A stretch of 64,000 bases of DNA. Origin: Liolophura sinensis. Lineage: Eukaryota; Mollusca; Polyplacophora; Chitonida; Chitonidae. The notes below the pieces were generated by a model, which was not told where the DNA came from, searched no databases, and was given only the letters and a program-made list of their open reading frames with translations. A program made the translations under genes and the position numbers. The DNA lies in assembly GCF_032854445.1 (NCBI RefSeq), contig NC_088297.1:15945127-16009126 (forward strand), in the 5' to 3' direction. Every line of letters begins with the position of its first letter. Position 1 is the stretch's first letter. This document shows, one piece after another, positions 31,501 through 40,290 of this stretch.

Positions 31501-34376
31501 GAATTGTCCACACACAGGGATGTCACAAAGGCTGTAGGCTTCAAAGACTGTGTGGTGTTTGGAAAGGGGGATGGAGGAAATGGGTGTCCATCTAGCACCT
31601 CATCTAGTTTTTTTACAAGAACACTTTACAGCTACGAACAGAAAGCTTTGAAACTGGCAAATTTTGCAGTAAACAGTTTGCACAATACCTGTTCCGCGCA
31701 ACGTAACTGTTGCTTGTACATAAATGTTATGCATTTCTGTCTAATCAGCTTTTTTGCATCTCTGTTCCTTACACAATTGTGCAACTTGCCACAGCTTCCC
31801 CTCAGAATCATCAACCACCTTACAAAATCCCCAACCACCCTACAAAATCCCCAACCGCTCTACAAAATGCCAAACCACCCTATAAATACCTGACCATCCT
31901 AAAAATGCCTGACCACCTTACAAAATCCCTAACAGTCCTACAAAATCCCCAACCACTCTATAAAATGCCAAACCACCCTATAAATACCTGACCATCCTAA
32001 AAATGCCTGACCACCTTACAAAATCCCTAACAATCCTACAAAATCCCCAATCACTCTGTAAAATCATCAATCCCCAACCAGCTTAAAAGTGCCCAATCTC
32101 GGTACAAAATCCCCAACCACATAACCATGTCTACGAAATCCGCAATGACCCTTGACAGAACAACTGACAATACAACACCCATGTTGTGAATGACAGACGC
32201 AAGGATAAGCTGGACCCCCACGGATTGCAATTTCGTCTAAATCTCATCTCCGTCATATGTTTTAGGGCTGTGTTTTTTTTTTCATCATTTCTTATATATT
32301 TATGTCTTTCAGAATACACGTGCTTCACATCTTTTCAGCAAATTATAAATGGTCCTTAAGGCTACTATGTTCTTTTTTTTTTCCATCATTTCTTATATAT
32401 TTATGTCTTTCAGAATACACGTGCATCACATCTTTTCAGCAAATTATAAATGGTCCTGAAGGCTACTATGTTCTTTTTTTTTCCCATCATTTCTTATATA
32501 TTTATGTCTTTCAGACTCTACCAAAATCCAAGACATTGCTGATCAAAATTAGAGTGAGTATGTTTTAATGTGGCCATCCAAATATGTTACAAATTTATGC
32601 TTGAAAGGAAAAGACAGAAAACGTGAAAAAAAAAACCTGATAGCAAATGTACTGTAGTATGATGAAAACTCACCCATTTTCTTCTCTTCGGTGTCTTAAC
32701 TTGATTACACATGTAGCATGTGGTACTAGCTGGGTTTGTACATGTATTGGTGGGCCATACTGAGCAGCCAGGACTACATGTATTTATTTGTTTGATTGGT
32801 GTTTTACACCGAACTCAAGAATATTTCACTTATACGACGGTGTCCAGCATTATGGTGGATGGAAACCGGGCAGTACCTGGCGGAAACCCACGACCATCCA
32901 CAGGTTGGTGGCAGACCTTTCCACTTACGGCCGGAGCAGAAGCCAGCATTAGCTGGGCTCACAGCGACCGCATTGGTGAGAGGTTACTGGGTCATTACGC
33001 TTCGCTAGCGCGCTAACCAACTGACCCACGGAGGCCCCCGTACATGTACAGATACTTATGCCAAGTTACATCCAGCCTCCTGAGCAATTAGGCCTCAAAA
33101 ACAAGTTACATCCAGCATCCTGAGCAATTAGGCCTCAAAAACAAGTTACATCCAGCATCCTGAGCAATTAGGCCTCAAAAACAAGTTACACCCAGCATCC
33201 TGAGCAATTAGGCCTCAAAAACAAGTTACATCCAGCATCCTGAGCAATTAGGCCTCAAAAACAAGTTACATCCAGCATCCTGAGCAATTAGGCCTCAAAA
33301 ACAAGTTACATCCAGCATCCTGAGCAATTAGGCCTCAAAAACATACGAGAGGTGATGTATGGTATCACTGCCGTCATGGTTGTTAGCTTAAAATGGACAT
33401 TTTTAGGAGTTCCAAACAGAAATTGGATGAGTTTGACGAAACCATCAGTGAAATAAATAAATTGTAGTTTTAGTTTAAATAACATACATCTGCAACTCAT
33501 TGATTATGATGTTATGGATCTTGTGTAATATTAATTTACAACAATAATCTGAGAACAATAATCAAGACATTTGTCAGAAATGTGTCACCTACCATTTATT
33601 TATTTATTTGATTGGTGTTTTATGCTGTATTCAAGAATATTTCACTTATACGACAGCGACCAGCATTATGGTAAAAAACCCACGACCATCCGCAAGTTGC
33701 TGGAAGACCTCCCCAGGTACAGCCAGTATCACCTACCAGACCCCTTTCATAGCCTCAAGAGGCATACCATATGTAATTCGTGAACAAATGGCATAGTTTT
33801 GTAGGATACCTGACATGGTTTAAATTGGCTTATGTTCACAAGATGTCAGTTAGCTTGTCAGTGTACCCTAATTCTTCTTATTTTGAGGACAGATTATAAT
33901 TGTGCTGAGTTTCATTTTTTTTCCCAGTCTTTATGAAAAGTAAAGGTACATCTGGGACTATAATATACATAGTTCCAGGTTAGATGGACTAACCATGTGA
34001 AAAAAAACAACTAAATATCCCTTCTACAATTAGATATATATTATACTGGTTAAAAAGAGCGCACATGGGCCCAGTTTCACAAAGATGTAGTACATGTATG
34101 ATAATCACACATATAGGACAGTGGGACAGATTAGTGATGTACAATATTTTGTACAACAAATGTACGTTAAAAAATGTTATGTTGACGCTTCGTGAAACTG
34201 GGCCCAGATGCCCCAAAAATTAGAAGAATTTTATAATACTTCTTTACTAGTTTACAAAATCCTGTTGTCTTTGTTCACAGGATAACCTGAAGGATTATGA
34301 TTTTGAGAACAGACTGAGTGTACGAGTAAATAATGCGATCAAGGTAGTGGAGAAGACACTGAAGGCTCAAAATTGA
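19319..34376 (+). CDS. TTC39C: Tetratricopeptide repeat protein 39C (TTC39/IML2 family), complete fourteen-exon coding region
   Basis: Exons: 19319-19506, 20933-20981, 23035-23169, 23522-24053, 25422-25519, 26296-26389, 27203-27257, 28084-28136, 28319-28428, 29080-29203, 29921-30018, 31262-31366, 32515-32553, 34281-34376. They join to 1776 nt, 591 codons plus TGA; human TTC39C is of similar length (about 580). All introns are GT-AG and the phases agree. Signature blocks by recall: GISLLLNNKFKEAKELF, YVKGGWLLRKAYKIYD, LWYHTILRPFFALDG, NNSSLFLFFRGRVQRMK, KRKNNQIEAFVARR and DYDFENRLSVRV. The N-terminal 40 residues are Ser-rich and unconserved. TTC39 proteins are helical TPR-like scaffolds related to yeast Iml2; TTC39C is linked to cilia in vertebrates, but its molecular role is not settled. 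Subtype C is chosen for the C-terminal DYDFENRL and N-terminal NGSPLMHMGSSFV blocks. Confidence 0.94.
19739..19862. repeat. 124-bp inverted-repeat (MITE-like) element
   Basis: CCTATGAGAGATACGCGTTC at 19739 is matched by the reverse complement at 19838-19862, with two mismatches over 25 bp. The loop contains GGGGTTAGAACCCTGG, which resembles a polymerase III B box. Confidence 0.7.
19966..20132 (+). mobile_element. SINE family 1, 3' half
   Basis: AACCTGCAGATGGTCGTTGG through TGAAATATTCTTGAGTAC, ending in a long AAATA run. Confidence 0.88.
20933..20981 (+). CDS. TTC39C: TTC39C exon 2 (residues 63-79)
   Basis: 49 nt; acceptor TTTTTTTTACAG, donor GTAAGA at 20982, phase 0. Encodes NGSPLMHMGSSFVAFM, a family-conserved block. 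Confidence 0.9.
20982..23034 (+). other. TTC39C intron 2
   Basis: GT-AG intron of 2053 bp. Contains a C run (21331-21347) and a SINE 3' half (21426-21556); I see nothing else in 21560-23000. Confidence 0.75.
21426..21556 (-). mobile_element. SINE family 1, 3' half
   Basis: TATTGGTGTTTTATGTCGTA, then a body with GGTGGGAAGAAACCGGGCAG; minus orientation, head missing, diverged. Confidence 0.8.
23035..23169 (+). CDS. TTC39C: TTC39C exon 3 (residues 80-124)
   Basis: Acceptor TTCTCAG, donor GTAAAT at 23170, phase 0. Encodes EGLMSFEDERLSVAMKAL and a basic stretch SSFKRKLSRKKNT. Confidence 0.9.
23170..23521 (+). other. TTC39C intron 3
   Basis: GT-AG intron of 352 bp, AT-rich, nothing recognised. 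Confidence 0.8.
23522..24053 (+). CDS. TTC39C: TTC39C exon 4 (residues 125-301)
   Basis: Largest exon; acceptor TTTGCAG, donor GTGAGT at 24054, phase 1. Contains LEDKLQRDVIIADTILYQSI, YVKGGWLLRKAYKIYDRV, LAAVSFGYGTLQLSISLVPP and LWYHTILRPFFALDG, the diagnostic core of the TTC39/IML2 family. Confidence 0.95.
24054..25421 (+). other. TTC39C intron 4
   Basis: GT-AG intron of 1368 bp. Short open frames only; no repeat or second gene recognised. Confidence 0.75.
25422..25519 (+). CDS. TTC39C: TTC39C exon 5 (residues 302-334)
   Basis: Acceptor CCACACAG, donor GTACGT at 25520, phase 0. Encodes the TPR-like helix pair AEAVLDAKQKDF and NNSSLFLFFRGRVQRMK. Confidence 0.92.
25520..26295 (+). other. TTC39C intron 5
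   Basis: GT-AG intron of 776 bp containing a SINE 3' fragment (25733-25850); otherwise AT-rich. Confidence 0.8.
25733..25850 (-). mobile_element. SINE family 1, 3' half
   Basis: TTATTTGATTGGTGTTTTCG, ACTCAAGAATATTTCACTTA and GGTGGGAGGAAATCAGGCA; minus orientation, head missing. Confidence 0.88.
26296..26389 (+). CDS. TTC39C: TTC39C exon 6 (residues 335-365)
   Basis: Acceptor GTTTTCAG, donor GTAAGT at 26390, phase 1. Encodes a TPR-like unit, SLMTYNTALALAADQRELQL then MCLYEIG. Confidence 0.92.
26390..27202 (+). other. TTC39C intron 6 with a C-rich tract
   Basis: GT-AG intron of 813 bp. A run of CCCACCCC-type words at 26587-26634 is the only remarkable element; the complementary strand has many G-runs suited to a G-quadruplex. 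Confidence 0.75.
27203..27257 (+). CDS. TTC39C: TTC39C exon 7 (residues 366-383)
   Basis: 55 nt; acceptor CTCTTTTAG, donor GTATGT at 27258, phase 2. Encodes WCHLLRLQWHESLKCFLR. Confidence 0.88.
27258..28083 (+). other. TTC39C intron 7 with a SINE of family 2
   Basis: GT-AG intron of 826 bp; the SINE at 27583-27872 takes up about a third. Confidence 0.8.
27583..27872 (+). mobile_element. SINE family 2, variant A
   Basis: GTCGAGTCACACCTAAGAC (end of the head), GAGGAAGTTGTAACGTCCTC, CAACGACTGGTTGACCCGTA, TTCGTCGTCATATGACTGA and ACGTTAAACCCCAAGCACGC. The same blocks in the same order occur at 62948-63250. The extreme 5' part of the head is lost. Confidence 0.85.
28084..28136 (+). CDS. TTC39C: TTC39C exon 8 (residues 384-401)
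   Basis: 53 nt; acceptor TGTTTTAG, donor GTAAGT at 28137, phase 1. Encodes LSEESKWSKCYYEYLLA, where family members have a similar SRWSQCYYAYL block. Confidence 0.9.
28137..28318 (+). other. TTC39C intron 8
   Basis: 182-bp GT-AG intron; a (CT)n run at about 28291-28310 serves as the polypyrimidine tract before TTTAG. Confidence 0.85.
28319..28428 (+). CDS. TTC39C: TTC39C exon 9 (residues 402-438)
   Basis: Acceptor TTCTTTAG, donor GTAAGT at 28429, phase 0. Encodes CAGALGDTAGARERFKVVP and the highly conserved KRKNNQIEAFVARR. Confidence 0.94.
28429..29079 (+). other. TTC39C intron 9
   Basis: GT-AG intron of 651 bp; nothing recognised. Confidence 0.75.
29080..29203 (+). CDS. TTC39C: TTC39C exon 10 (residues 439-479)
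   Basis: Acceptor CCGGTTAG, donor GTAGGT at 29204, phase 1. Encodes CMQLLTVELLFLWNAFPTCT. Confidence 0.9.
29347..29545 (+). mobile_element. SINE family 1, internally shortened
   Basis: Head GCTTTTGTGGCCGAGAGTG, body AACCTGCAGATGGTAGTGGG, tail GTATTCTTGAGTACAGAG. The head lacks the block with the B-box-like word, joining directly to CATGCTGGCTTCCTCTCC. Confidence 0.85.
29499..29711. repeat. 71-bp tandem triplication of the SINE tail
   Basis: AAGTATTCTTGAGTACAGAG begins at 29499, 29570 and 29641, exactly 71 bp apart; copies are nearly identical, so the expansion is recent. Confidence 0.95.
29921..30018 (+). CDS. TTC39C: TTC39C exon 11 (residues 480-512)
   Basis: Acceptor GTCCTCAG, donor GTAAGT at 30019, phase 0. 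Encodes GVLHLKCLIEGALYRELQ. Confidence 0.9.
30019..31261 (+). other. TTC39C intron 11 with a compound SINE
   Basis: GT-AG intron of 1243 bp; a duplicated-head SINE occupies 30348-30725, and the rest is unremarkable. Confidence 0.8.
30348..30725 (+). mobile_element. SINE family 1, tandem partial duplication
   Basis: GGTGTTTAGAATGTCA through ACCAAGGAACCTGGCACAAG and GGGAAGGTCTGCCACCAACC occurs twice (about 30367-30475 and 30500-30605). The second copy alone goes on into the body and tail. Head wording differs from other copies (CCGCAGCCGAGGTGTTTAG), a variant subfamily. Confidence 0.85.
31262..31366 (+). CDS. TTC39C: TTC39C exon 12 (residues 513-547)
   Basis: Acceptor TCTGCAG, donor GTAAGG at 31367, phase 0. 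Encodes CLEEAIARHQGMKDDLHVAA then FELATIYLKSPQ, the last full TPR-like unit. Confidence 0.92.
31796..32120. repeat. About 19-20-bp minisatellite, diverged
   Basis: Words such as ACCCTACAAAATCCCCAACC recur for about 320 bp, with variants ending in AAATGCC and AAATACC; a longer unit near 130 bp is also duplicated (31860-31910 against 31970-32020). Confidence 0.9.
32265..32514. repeat. 101-bp tandem repeat carrying the 3' splice site
   Basis: TTATATATTTATGTCTTTCAG ends at AG 32311-32312, 32412-32413 and 32513-32514, exactly 101 bp apart. Only the last precedes coding sequence of exon 13; the first two are followed by AATACACGTGC and non-coding sequence with stops. Confidence 0.95.
32515..32553 (+). 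CDS. TTC39C: TTC39C exon 13 (residues 548-560), a 39-nt microexon
   Basis: Acceptor TCTTTCAG, donor GTGAGT at 32554, phase 0. Encodes TLPKSKTLLIKIR. Human TTC39C has a comparable GRALLLQAK stretch here before the DYDFENRL block. Confidence 0.85.
32780..33042 (-). mobile_element. SINE family 1, full length
   Basis: Minus orientation, tail TTTGATTGGTGTTTTACACC, body CCACGACCATCCACAGGTTG, head TAACCAACTGACCCACGGAG ending in GCCCCCG. One of the best-preserved copies. Confidence 0.93.
33061..33342. repeat. 40-bp minisatellite, 7 nearly identical copies
   Basis: Unit ACAAGTTACATCCAGCATCC plus TGAGCAATTAGGCCTCAAAA. Only one or two base differences occur across seven copies, so the array is young or recently homogenised. 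It starts 19 bp beyond the 5' end of the SINE. Confidence 0.97.
33594..33728 (-). mobile_element. SINE family 1, 3' half
   Basis: TTATTTGATTGGTGTTTTAT, TTCACTTATACGACAGCGAC and ACCCACGACCATCCGCAAG; a short internal deletion removes the GGGAGGAAACCGGGCAG block. Confidence 0.88.
34281..34376 (+). CDS. TTC39C: TTC39C exon 14 (residues 561-591 and stop)
   Basis: Acceptor TTCACAG, stop TGA at 34374-34376. Encodes NLKDYDFENRLSVRVNNAI, the conserved end of the family. Confidence 0.93.
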   Translation, partial: DNLKDYDFENRLSVRVNNAIKVVEKTLKAQN

Positions 34377-35130
34377 AGAGATGACGATCTTAGTGCTCAG
34401 AGCTTTTTAGCTCCTTGTTTGTATTAACAGGTATCCAGGGAACATGAATATAATTTATTAGTGGTGAAAATTATTCTTATGATTTACATGTGATTGTATC
34501 AAAATTGCCTGTATGATAAGGTTGGAAAAACACTGTGAAAATTTTTCACTGACAGTTGCTGTGATGTGGTTGACTGGATATATTGTTGATTGTTGGTGAT
34601 TTTGTATGTCCAGAATTTTGACTGGTGCAGATGAAAATGTGTTCTTTCATTTGGAAACAATCCGCAGAAATGGCCCATGATCAAGATATGCATGCCGCCA
34701 TCAGAATGTTGTACAAGAGAAGGATAACTCAGTGGGCTAAGGGTTATACGTGTGCAATTCAGGTAATATGGTGCAAGATTTGCCTCCGAATTGAAGACTG
34801 AAGGAGCACTGATTGGGTAATACTGCCACACATACAGTTTCGGTTGTTGATACACTATAAATTTCTACTGTATTAGTTTGCATCTAATTAAAATATATCA
34901 GAATTTTGTCTGTTTTGATTAGAACTGAAAACTTCTTTGCCAGTGTTATTTCCACCCCTCTTGAGGTTACCAAGGTAACAACGTGGTGTGACTTTTTTTG
35001 ATATGTTGTAGAGAAAAGTTGAAGCTGCATTTGATGGTATGGCATTGTACCGCGCGACAGTTAGGCGGTTTATATTTTTGAGGTTGAAGTTGACAAATTT
35101 ACCATATAAATAGTAATGAAAATAAATGCG
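34377..35130 (+). other. TTC39C: Probable TTC39C 3'-UTR
   Basis: Candidate polyadenylation signals are ATTAAA at 34887-34892 and AATAAA at about 35120-35125. Which is used cannot be told from sequence. Confidence 0.4.
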
Positions 35131-36485
35131 CTTGTGTATCCAGTAGCACAGAGTGATGGAGTGTATCACAGAGTTATCTTCCCTTATACAACGTCCAGAT
35201 GGCGGTATGGCGGCCACAGCTGAGTAATGTTTCCCCTTGCTTTCTTGGTAGAGGTGCGAACACACTGACATTGTGAGATTTTTCTTTTTGACTCAACAAA
35301 CATGACAAAAGATAATACATGTGGACAGACTAGTTTAATGCGTTAGCCACATTGATATCATGATATCTGTTGAATGCCACAAGTCCGATGAGAATATCCG
35401 GAATTAAATTTCCCCAGTTCGCGAATTTGTGGAGTTGTTACGACTTGTGGAACAGTGTGAACTTCGATGTTGCAACGCTTGTGAATGTGTCCGTACTACG
35501 TGACTGGCTGGCTGTGTACGCCTAAACAGTGGTTCAGTGGACACCATGGCATACTATATGGACAAATAGTGCATGCTTCGCGATGGGAAATCAGAAATTA
35601 CCAGCTCGAGAGAATTGATGTTGAACGAGAGCGGAACACAAGTTGAACATCACTTGTCGAGAGCTGACAGTTCGTGATAGCCGATCCAAAAGCATGCACT
35701 ATATGTTCTATAATACTACTACTAATAATAATAATAATAATAAAACAGAGTACCTGCTCAGTTGGCATTCCATCTGTCAGTCGATGCTAAACCATCGTCT
35801 TGGTTGTTTAGTTTACTAGCAAGCAAACGTTAGAGCACACCAAGGGGGATAACTGCAGTACACAATAAATGCAATTCATGGTTGGATGATAAAGAAAGGT
35901 CTTGAGCATGGAATATTACTTTATGAGCGAGACGTTACCTTGATTGAGCACTGTACATCATGTTTACGGAATATTACGAGACTGTGTATTGACCATTGAA
36001 AACCAAAAATCAATCTGTGAGGTATAGTAATACCAGATATATATTTACATGTAGGCCTACGTGATAAAACTTCTGCACGAACCTGGAAGTCTAACATGTT
36101 ACCTCGTTTTTTCAGGGGGTTCGCGGCTGGTGTCCGTTATTCAGATATCATAACAAAGTCAGATGTTATTGTTTACATTAACATAAAGATTTCATTGAGA
36201 TTTGATGTGACAGGTAGGGAAAGTTCGCCAGTAATTTACCAATGGTCGGGGGTTTTCATGTGCTCTAGACAAAGCAGTTTGCTCCACCCTTGCATCAAAC
36301 TCAATTTTGTAAGTGGAGGAAGATGCATTAAATGGGACACTCGACGAAAAGCTACGCTGGCCATCCAAATGACAGTAGAACGCTCCCTTTTCTTCTGTGA
36401 CGCTGCAGTGCGTGTGTACTTCATATATGTTTTATGACCACAAAGAACAAATGAGTTCACAACTTTGGACCGTCTTGATACAGCG
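35131..36485. other. Intergenic, with one small hairpin element
   Basis: Holds an ATA run (about 35719-35744) and the inverted-repeat element at 35566-35702. An open frame at 36096-36437 has no recognisable domain and no splice context, and is not called. Confidence 0.4.
35566..35702. repeat. 137-bp inverted-repeat (MITE-like) element
   Basis: ATAGTGCATGCTT at 35566-35578 is perfectly inverted as AAGCATGCACTAT at 35690-35702. A second, inner pair (AATTGATGTTGAAC near 35615 and GTTGAACATCACTT near 35643) continues the fold. Confidence 0.7.
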
Positions 36486-36488
36486 GGG

Positions 36489-36870
36489 AAGTTTTATGAG
36501 TTTCCCATCGGCTAAGTAGCTATTGAAATCTTTTCTTTATGAAGGGTGTGATTATTAAAATGAGATACTAGAGCTGTGGAAGACTGTTTTCTATGTATAT
36601 ACATGGAAACAAATATTTATACGTCTCATATCGAAGGAAAATATTGCGGTTGTTATTGTGAGATTTTTATCCTTTGCTGAAGGAGTTTTATGAATTTCCC
36701 ATGGGCTAAGTAGCCATTGAAATCTTTTCTTTATGAAGGGTGTGATTATTAAAATGAGATATTAGAGCTGTGGAAGACTGTTTTCTATGTATATATATGG
36801 AAACAAATATTTATACGTCTCATATCGAAGGAAAATATTGCGGTTGTTATTCTGAGATTTTGCTGTTGTG
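36489..36870. repeat. 194-bp tandem duplication
   Basis: GTTTTATGAGTTTCCCAT at 36491 recurs as GTTTTATGAATTTCCCAT at 36685, followed in both by TTTCTTTATGAAGGGTGTGA and TTTATACGTCTCATATCGAA. Few differences. Confidence 0.93.
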
Positions 36871-37194
36871 TTAGTAAACGAAACGTATTTAAGTATTGTC
36901 AAGGACCAAGTTGTTGTTGTTAAATTTTTAGAAAGATTTTGTAAGAGTCTCATTTTAAAGAACAGATAACCGTTAAGTATTTTAAGTATAAAGTTTTATG
37001 TCTTTTTTTAATCTAAATAATGTTTGTGGTGTAGCTTGTTTTAGAATTTTAAATGGTGATCAGGTTTTGGAGTGTGAATGTACATATGTGTATGCAGTGT
37101 TTTGCATTTATGTGAATTAATTACATGTCAGGTGCGGATTTTCTAAAGATATGACGGTATTGATCCTGGGGTATCGTCATTACATTGCACATGT

Positions 37195-37540
37195 GGTGAA
37201 GACGTTTCCAAGCATATCAAAGGCGCTCAGCGCAGTGTTGCGCCCATAGCGCTAATCACAAGATTCTTCAGAGAACTCGATTATGACGAAAGATAAAAAA
37301 CGGTTTTGTATTCACTTCTTCATAAGTGTTAAGACTTTCTGTTTTTACTTAAATATATCTTTGCATTTTGTTTTAAAGCTTTGTTAAACGCACCCCAAGT
37401 GTTTGTCACGAAACTCTTCAGCAAGTTTGGCTGTGACAAAAGATAAACGGTTCTATACATGATAGATAATGCATTCCCGTTCTGATTCTTAAATGTTTTA
37501 AGAACTTATTTTTTATTTATATCTTGCGTTTTGTTAAAAC
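37195..37540. repeat. Diverged tandem duplication of about 180 bp
   Basis: Two blocks share the order CACGAAACTCTTCAG / CACAAGATTCTTCAG, a ...GACAAAAGATAAACGG-type word and TTTTGTTTTAAAGC / TTTTGTTAAAAC. Weak but collinear. Confidence 0.5.
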
Positions 37541-40290
37541 AATATTAGACACAGGGAATTCCTTTTCGCAGATGACAGTTTTTGTAAACAAATTTCTGAA
37601 AATAAAAGAAGACAATAGTCAAGCTGTATATACAGACGGGCATTACAATGTACAATTTCTTTTATCTTATGGCCTTAGCCAATGTCATTTAGAGTAAATG
37701 ATGTTTGACCTATCAAAGTATTTTAGTCAAAACATCAGACGTGGTACAAATAAGTTTTGAGACCGATTACGTGATTCTCAACGAAGACTACAGTCATTGA
37801 GATTTCATTTTATTTCCTTTTTTTATTTCACCGACACCTGCAATTTTGGCTGACACAGTGTTCCTTTTAAGATGTCCCGTGCAGATGAGCGTTTGACCCA
37901 GGACGAATTCATTGTTTTGTGTGGGTAGACAGATGCTGTTGCGTTAAAAAGGGATAAAACAGACGACATATGAAAACGAACAAAATAGAAACATTTAGAT
38001 TACACTGGGTCACTATGATTTCTCTTTCTTTAAATATCTAGGGAGTTTCCTAATTGAAGAACCTTTAATACATTTCAGGAATAAGAAAACATAAGAAATG
38101 ATAAAATTCTGCCAAACTTGAAACATGAAGGGACAATTTTGACAGATACGAGTTCTCACAGTCTTCCCTTCTGCTTTATAAAACTCGTAATTAAACAGAC
38201 TCTTGGTTACCAAAAACCTGTGGCTTGAATTGGTGCAAGCCAAGTTTTGATTGGCTCGGTGCTGGTGTCTGGTACATGCATGACTGAAGTGCGTGATCCT
38301 CCAGTACTACGGCACTATATTTACGTCGTTTCTGGATTTTGGCGTCAACCGAAATGGACATTCTGAATGAATCGCAAGACCGCTTTTCAAAACTGCGTTG
38401 AACACAAATCACAAAGAACTAAGAGAGAATGTAAAGTAAGAAATTAGGGCGGATATATGCAGTTAAAGAGAGGTAGTCAACAGTTTTCAACGGTGCAAGG
38501 ATTAATATTCTGTTCGAATGTATTAAATCTGAGACCGACCGAAAAGGGATATCGTCGTGATTAGAAGGAAGTGATGCTGAAAAAAGTGACGCTAGAGTGC
38601 ATAGCAAATAATGTAATTCTTAAAATTTTAAGGACAGATATTAGCAATGCAAAGGGAAAAATCACGTTTCTCTCATTTGTCTTTTTTTGGACAAGTATAG
38701 ACATGTTTTATGTTATTCATATATGGACTAACCATGAAACGGCAAACTGGCCATTTATGTGACTGTTACAAATATATTGGCTAAACGGTGCCCCGAAAAC
38801 TGGAAGAATAAGGGTAAACGCTTTCCCAGTAGAATCACGTGAGATTGTCTGCCCTGGGAAGAGGAATATTTCAAGTCTGGTCACTAAAACCACTTGATAA
38901 ACGCGTGAAGTAGAACACTTTAAGAGATCCTTGACGCTCTGTCCTTGTATGTGATAGCTTGCCAGCAAACCCATGCCATAGACACGGTAAGGAGTTCACA
39001 GAGTGGAGATCTCCAATCGGACAATTGGTGGCGTCTAGGAAAGCTGTTAGAGAGATAACTGTCAGCTCACGACAGTCCCGCGGGAAGTGACCTGGAATCC
39101 AACAGCTGTAGCAAATAACCCCGCAGACACACGTGTTACCCAGTGACCTAAGACAAGGCAGTGTAACTACTGTTATCGTTATCTGACACCTCTCTGAGTT
39201 CACACCTTGGCACCATGTCTTTAAATGAGGTAAAAACATGCACTGCAACAATCAGTTTCGAAAAAAAAGGCAAACTAAAGAACGGTTCAGAGTAGAGGAG
39301 GATGCCATCATGAATGTTCAATGAGCAATTACTGAAGCAAGTCTAGCATTATGTGGCTGTTTTGCTCCCTTTATACGTGTGCGTGACTAGAGGCGAATTC
39401 GCCCAACTATCAAAGTTTTGGGCGACGGTATGTAATATGAAAGACCACAACATAACCAGTAGAACGAGAGCAGCGACAGTAGTGGCAAATGGCTACGCGT
39501 CACTGGTGAACTTAGGCCTCCCGTCAGTTTACCTCAAGATTTTATTTTGTAACTGTTCACGTAAATACTTAACTGGCAGCAACTTAGAAATGCAGTTGTC
39601 CTAGCACCATGACTTAAGCAGATAACCAAACGAGAGAAAAAAAATGTAGCGATGCTTACAGCAATGCATTAGACGTCACATCACCCGTCATTCCGCCATG
39701 ATGTAAATGCGAAACATCTTGACTCTAAACTGACTTTCGCTTCCAGTTCATGTTGCATTCACCGAAGAACCTCAGTCCATAATAATCATTATTGTACAAT
39801 TCCATGAAATAGCCCAAATTCCTCTTTTCCTTTTTAAAAAACAGCTACAGTATTATAACTAATAAGTTACGAAGGGCATATAAAATCAAAGAGATTAGTT
39901 ACAGCTGACAAAAAACGAGACAAACGAAAGAAACTTGTTTGATGATTTGTCTGTTTCGCCTCAATCTTTGACATCAGTGTAGTGGTATTTGTACAGTCCC
40001 TTGGGAGTGTTTTATGCGGCGCACAGCTTGCCCGGTGTTATTACGTTTTGGGGACGTATCGATCCGATTGTGCCGTTTACAACTCCCCAAACATCGATAT
40101 ATCCTGCTGGTGACATACTTGGTTTGGCTGAAGCCTTTATAGCAGTGCGAGAAACACCATGTTCATACACTGTAACAACAAACGGTGTATTTGTACAGTA
40201 AAATTTCTTGGCAGTTTGGCCTTCAGAGCATTTTTCTGTAGATAAATGTAGATTCTGTAGATGTCTCTGCTGACAGTAAATTAACGATCA
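37541..40290. other. Intergenic, no gene seen
   Basis: Only short open frames. One minus-strand frame (39251-38871) contains an isolated CX2CX4HX4C pattern at 39113-39072 without any flanking Gag-like sequence. Confidence 0.45.

Larger units (their letters stand above)
31367..32514 (+). other. TTC39C intron 12 with two tandem repeats
   Basis: GT-AG intron of 1148 bp containing a short-period minisatellite (31796-32120) and a 101-bp repeat (about 32265-32514) that includes its own 3' splice site. Confidence 0.85.
32554..34280 (+). other. TTC39C last intron with SINEs and a 40-bp array
   Basis: GT-AG intron of 1727 bp: SINEs at 32780-33042 and 33594-33728, a 40-bp array at 33061-33342; no exon seen in the remainder. 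Confidence 0.8.

Noticed and set aside
36096-36437. 113-codon plus-strand open frame
   Set aside because: No recognisable domain, no splice or promoter context, unusual composition; likely chance.
38871-39251. 126-codon minus-strand open frame as a gene
   Set aside because: Only the 14-residue zinc-knuckle pattern is notable; kept as a low-interest finding, not as a gene.
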